A DNA stretch of 8,119 bases from a bacterium (GTDB lineage Bacteria > Latescibacterota > UBA2968 > GCA-2709665). Location: positions 1 to 8,119 of the forward strand of contig JAQCGA010000156.1 in NCBI GenBank assembly GCA_027619145.1. Reading direction: 5' to 3'. Both the position numbers and the translations under genes were made by a program. Shown here one piece after another: positions 7,014 through 8,119 of this stretch; positions within the stretch are counted from its first letter, which is position 1, and each line of letters starts with the position of its first letter. The notes under the pieces were generated by a model that was not told the origin of the DNA, did not search any database, and saw nothing but the letters and a program-made list of their open reading frames with translations.

Positions 7014-7022
7014 CCTTCCCCC
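7014..7022 (-). promoter_or_regulatory. Ribosome binding site of the large secreted protein
   Basis: The minus strand reads GGGGGAAGG, 5 nt before the ATG at 7008. Its five G residues can also pair with the CCCCC of the hairpin just upstream (7030-7034), so access to it may depend on RNA folding. Confidence 0.7.
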
Positions 7023-7028
7023 TTTTGG

Positions 7029-7054
7029 CGGGGGTGGGCCGGAGCCCACCCCCG
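7029..7054 (-). other. GC-rich intercistronic hairpin between receptor and secreted-protein genes
   Basis: Perfect 11-bp stem, CGGGGGTGGGC against GCCCACCCCCG, closed by a 4-nt loop. It starts 18 nt after the receptor's TAA stop. On the minus strand the stem is followed by CCAAAAGG, with no T run, so it is not a typical intrinsic terminator. It could stabilise the upstream message, lower expression of the downstream genes or influence the ribosome binding site beside it. Confidence 0.75.
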
Positions 7055-7072
7055 TCGGTTGGTTGCAGGTCG

Positions 7073-8119
7073 TTAGAAATTGACCCTCATGCCTACACCG
7101 AGCTCACGCGGCTTACCATAATACCGCGTCAATTCGTTGTAATCACCATACTGCAAATAAGTTGCATCATTCGGCCGGGGCGCGTTCATACCCCACTGAG
7201 CATAGTCCGGATAGTTATTCGGGATCGGGCTGTCCTGCTGGTTGAACAGGTTGAACACTTCAACGTAGAAAATCGCATTGCGGTGTCCACCTTCTACCAG
7301 CGTCTTCTCTACAGACAGGTCCGTCCACGTCCGGATCGGCTTATGACGAATCTCAGGCTGCTTGCCCGGAGGTGTGTACGTTACCGGGCTACCACTCTGG
7401 ATACGCCAGACCATGTTGGCCCGCAAGCCACCCACAAAATGCCAGTCGCGGAGGTTCGGACCAAAGTCCGCCGGGCTGTCAAAGTAGAACGATGCACTGG
7501 CCTGCGTGCGCTGATCCGTGCCCTTCGCATTATACAGGTTGCCGCCGCCATACGTAGGCTGCCACACCCCGTTCATGTTCGCCGGTGCTTCATACGCCTT
7601 CTGCACGTCCATGAACTCAAAGACCACCTCTTCGTACGAGTCCGTCATCGCATTCGCACGGCCCCGCCACTGGTTGGCTGCTACTTTGGCCCACGTCGCA
7701 CGCTCCTGCGGCGTGAAATCATCGCGCACGTACTCCGTGCCATTCCACTGCCAGTCATGGTACAGGTCCGGATTCATTACATAAGCAGAGTCCGGGTAGA
7801 ACATGGTGGCATTGGAACCGATGCTGGCCGTAGAAGCCCAGCCGAAGTTGATCGCAGCATTGAAGGAGAAGAACTGGCTGAAGCCCTTGCGGACGTTCAT
7901 TTCAAACCCCTTCATATCCTGAACACCACTCGGCTTGCGGCCCCATACCCAGGTCGTCCGCTGCGGTTCGTACCAGTACCGGCTACCCGAGTTGATTTTG
8001 CCAATCGCACTCTTGTAATACGCCGACATACCTGCCGTGTAATTGGCTACAAAGTTCCAGTCTGCACCGGCTTCATACGCACGTGTGCGCGTCATGCCAA
8101 TGTAGGGGTTCGCCATCCG
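7073..8119 (-). CDS. TonB-dependent receptor, C-terminal barrel part (N-terminus beyond window)
   Basis: The last 348 residues of an outer-membrane receptor that takes up a ligand using TonB-ExbBD energy. The reading frame is open across the right edge, so the signal peptide, carboxypeptidase-like domain (if any), TonB box and plug are not visible; family members are commonly 700-1100 aa. Evidence: NPYIGMTRTRAYEAGADWNF near the edge matches the barrel motif in which NP is followed by a Tyr-Glu-x-Gly strand. Further strands follow, such as QASASFYFDSP and LRANMVWRIQSGSPVTYTPP, then the late-barrel pattern DLSVEKTL, AIFYVEVFNLFNQQ. The chain ends RELGVGMRVNF with the terminal Phe of a BAM substrate. 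The Met at 8116 is internal, not a start. It is the first visible gene of the inferred operon. The ligand cannot be told from this part; a SusC-type role is possible but no SusD gene is next to it. Confidence 0.88.
   Translation of the reverse strand, partial: RMANPYIGMTRTRAYEAGADWNFVANYTAGMSAYYKSAIGKINSGSRYWYEPQRTTWVWGRKPSGVQDMKGFEMNVRKGFSQFFSFNAAINFGWASTASIGSNATMFYPDSAYVMNPDLYHDWQWNGTEYVRDDFTPQERATWAKVAANQWRGRANAMTDSYEEVVFEFMDVQKAYEAPANMNGVWQPTYGGGNLYNAKGTDQRTQASASFYFDSPADFGPNLRDWHFVGGLRANMVWRIQSGSPVTYTPPGKQPEIRHKPIRTWTDLSVEKTLVEGGHRNAIFYVEVFNLFNQQDSPIPNNYPDYAQWGMNAPRPNDATYLQYGDYNELTRYYGKPRELGVGMRVNF

Noticed and set aside
7029..7054. Intrinsic terminator after the receptor gene
   Set aside because: The stem is strong, but no T run follows it on the minus strand and the next gene starts 21 nt beyond the stem, so I list it as an intercistronic hairpin.

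Overview
The window carries five genes, all on the minus strand, so it reads from right to left: the 3' part of a TonB-dependent outer-membrane receptor (7073-8119), a large secreted protein with a type IX secretion-like C-terminal domain (4621-7008), a PorV/PorQ-family outer-membrane barrel (3541-4584), a secreted TPR plus GWxTD-domain protein (853-3255), and the 5' part of a DegT/DnrJ/EryC1/StrS-family PLP aminotransferase (1-691). The two outer genes are cut by the window edges. No RNA genes, insertion sequences, CRISPR arrays or prophage genes were seen.

The combination of TonB-dependent receptor, PorV/PorQ barrel, a C-terminal sorting-like domain and a GWxTD protein points to a Gram-negative (diderm) bacterium of the Fibrobacterota-Chlorobiota-Bacteroidota (FCB) superphylum. 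A deep or uncultured lineage (KSB1, Latescibacterota, Calditrichota, Zixibacteria type) fits better than a classic Bacteroidota, but the sequence alone does not settle the phylum.

Transcription layout as inferred from the sequence: the receptor, the secreted protein and the PorV-like gene lie close together (gaps of 64 and 36 nt) and end at a strong intrinsic terminator (3480-3516, 14-bp stem with a T run on the minus strand). They look like one operon whose promoter lies to the right of the window. A 225-nt leader follows, holding an 8-bp tandem repeat array, a small dyad and two hairpins, before the GWxTD gene. That gene ends at a second hairpin terminator (813-845). The aminotransferase starts at a GTG 122 nt beyond that hairpin.

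Working model: the receptor, the sorted protein and the PorV-like barrel form a cell-surface module in which the PorV-like protein helps deliver the sorted protein through type IX secretion. The GWxTD protein is another exported protein of unknown role. The aminotransferase probably belongs to a separate amino-sugar or cyclitol function. No clearly new defence or mobile system is visible. The points most worth checking are the surface-protein operon, the altered GWxTD motif, the octamer repeat leader and a hairpin that could compete for a ribosome binding site.
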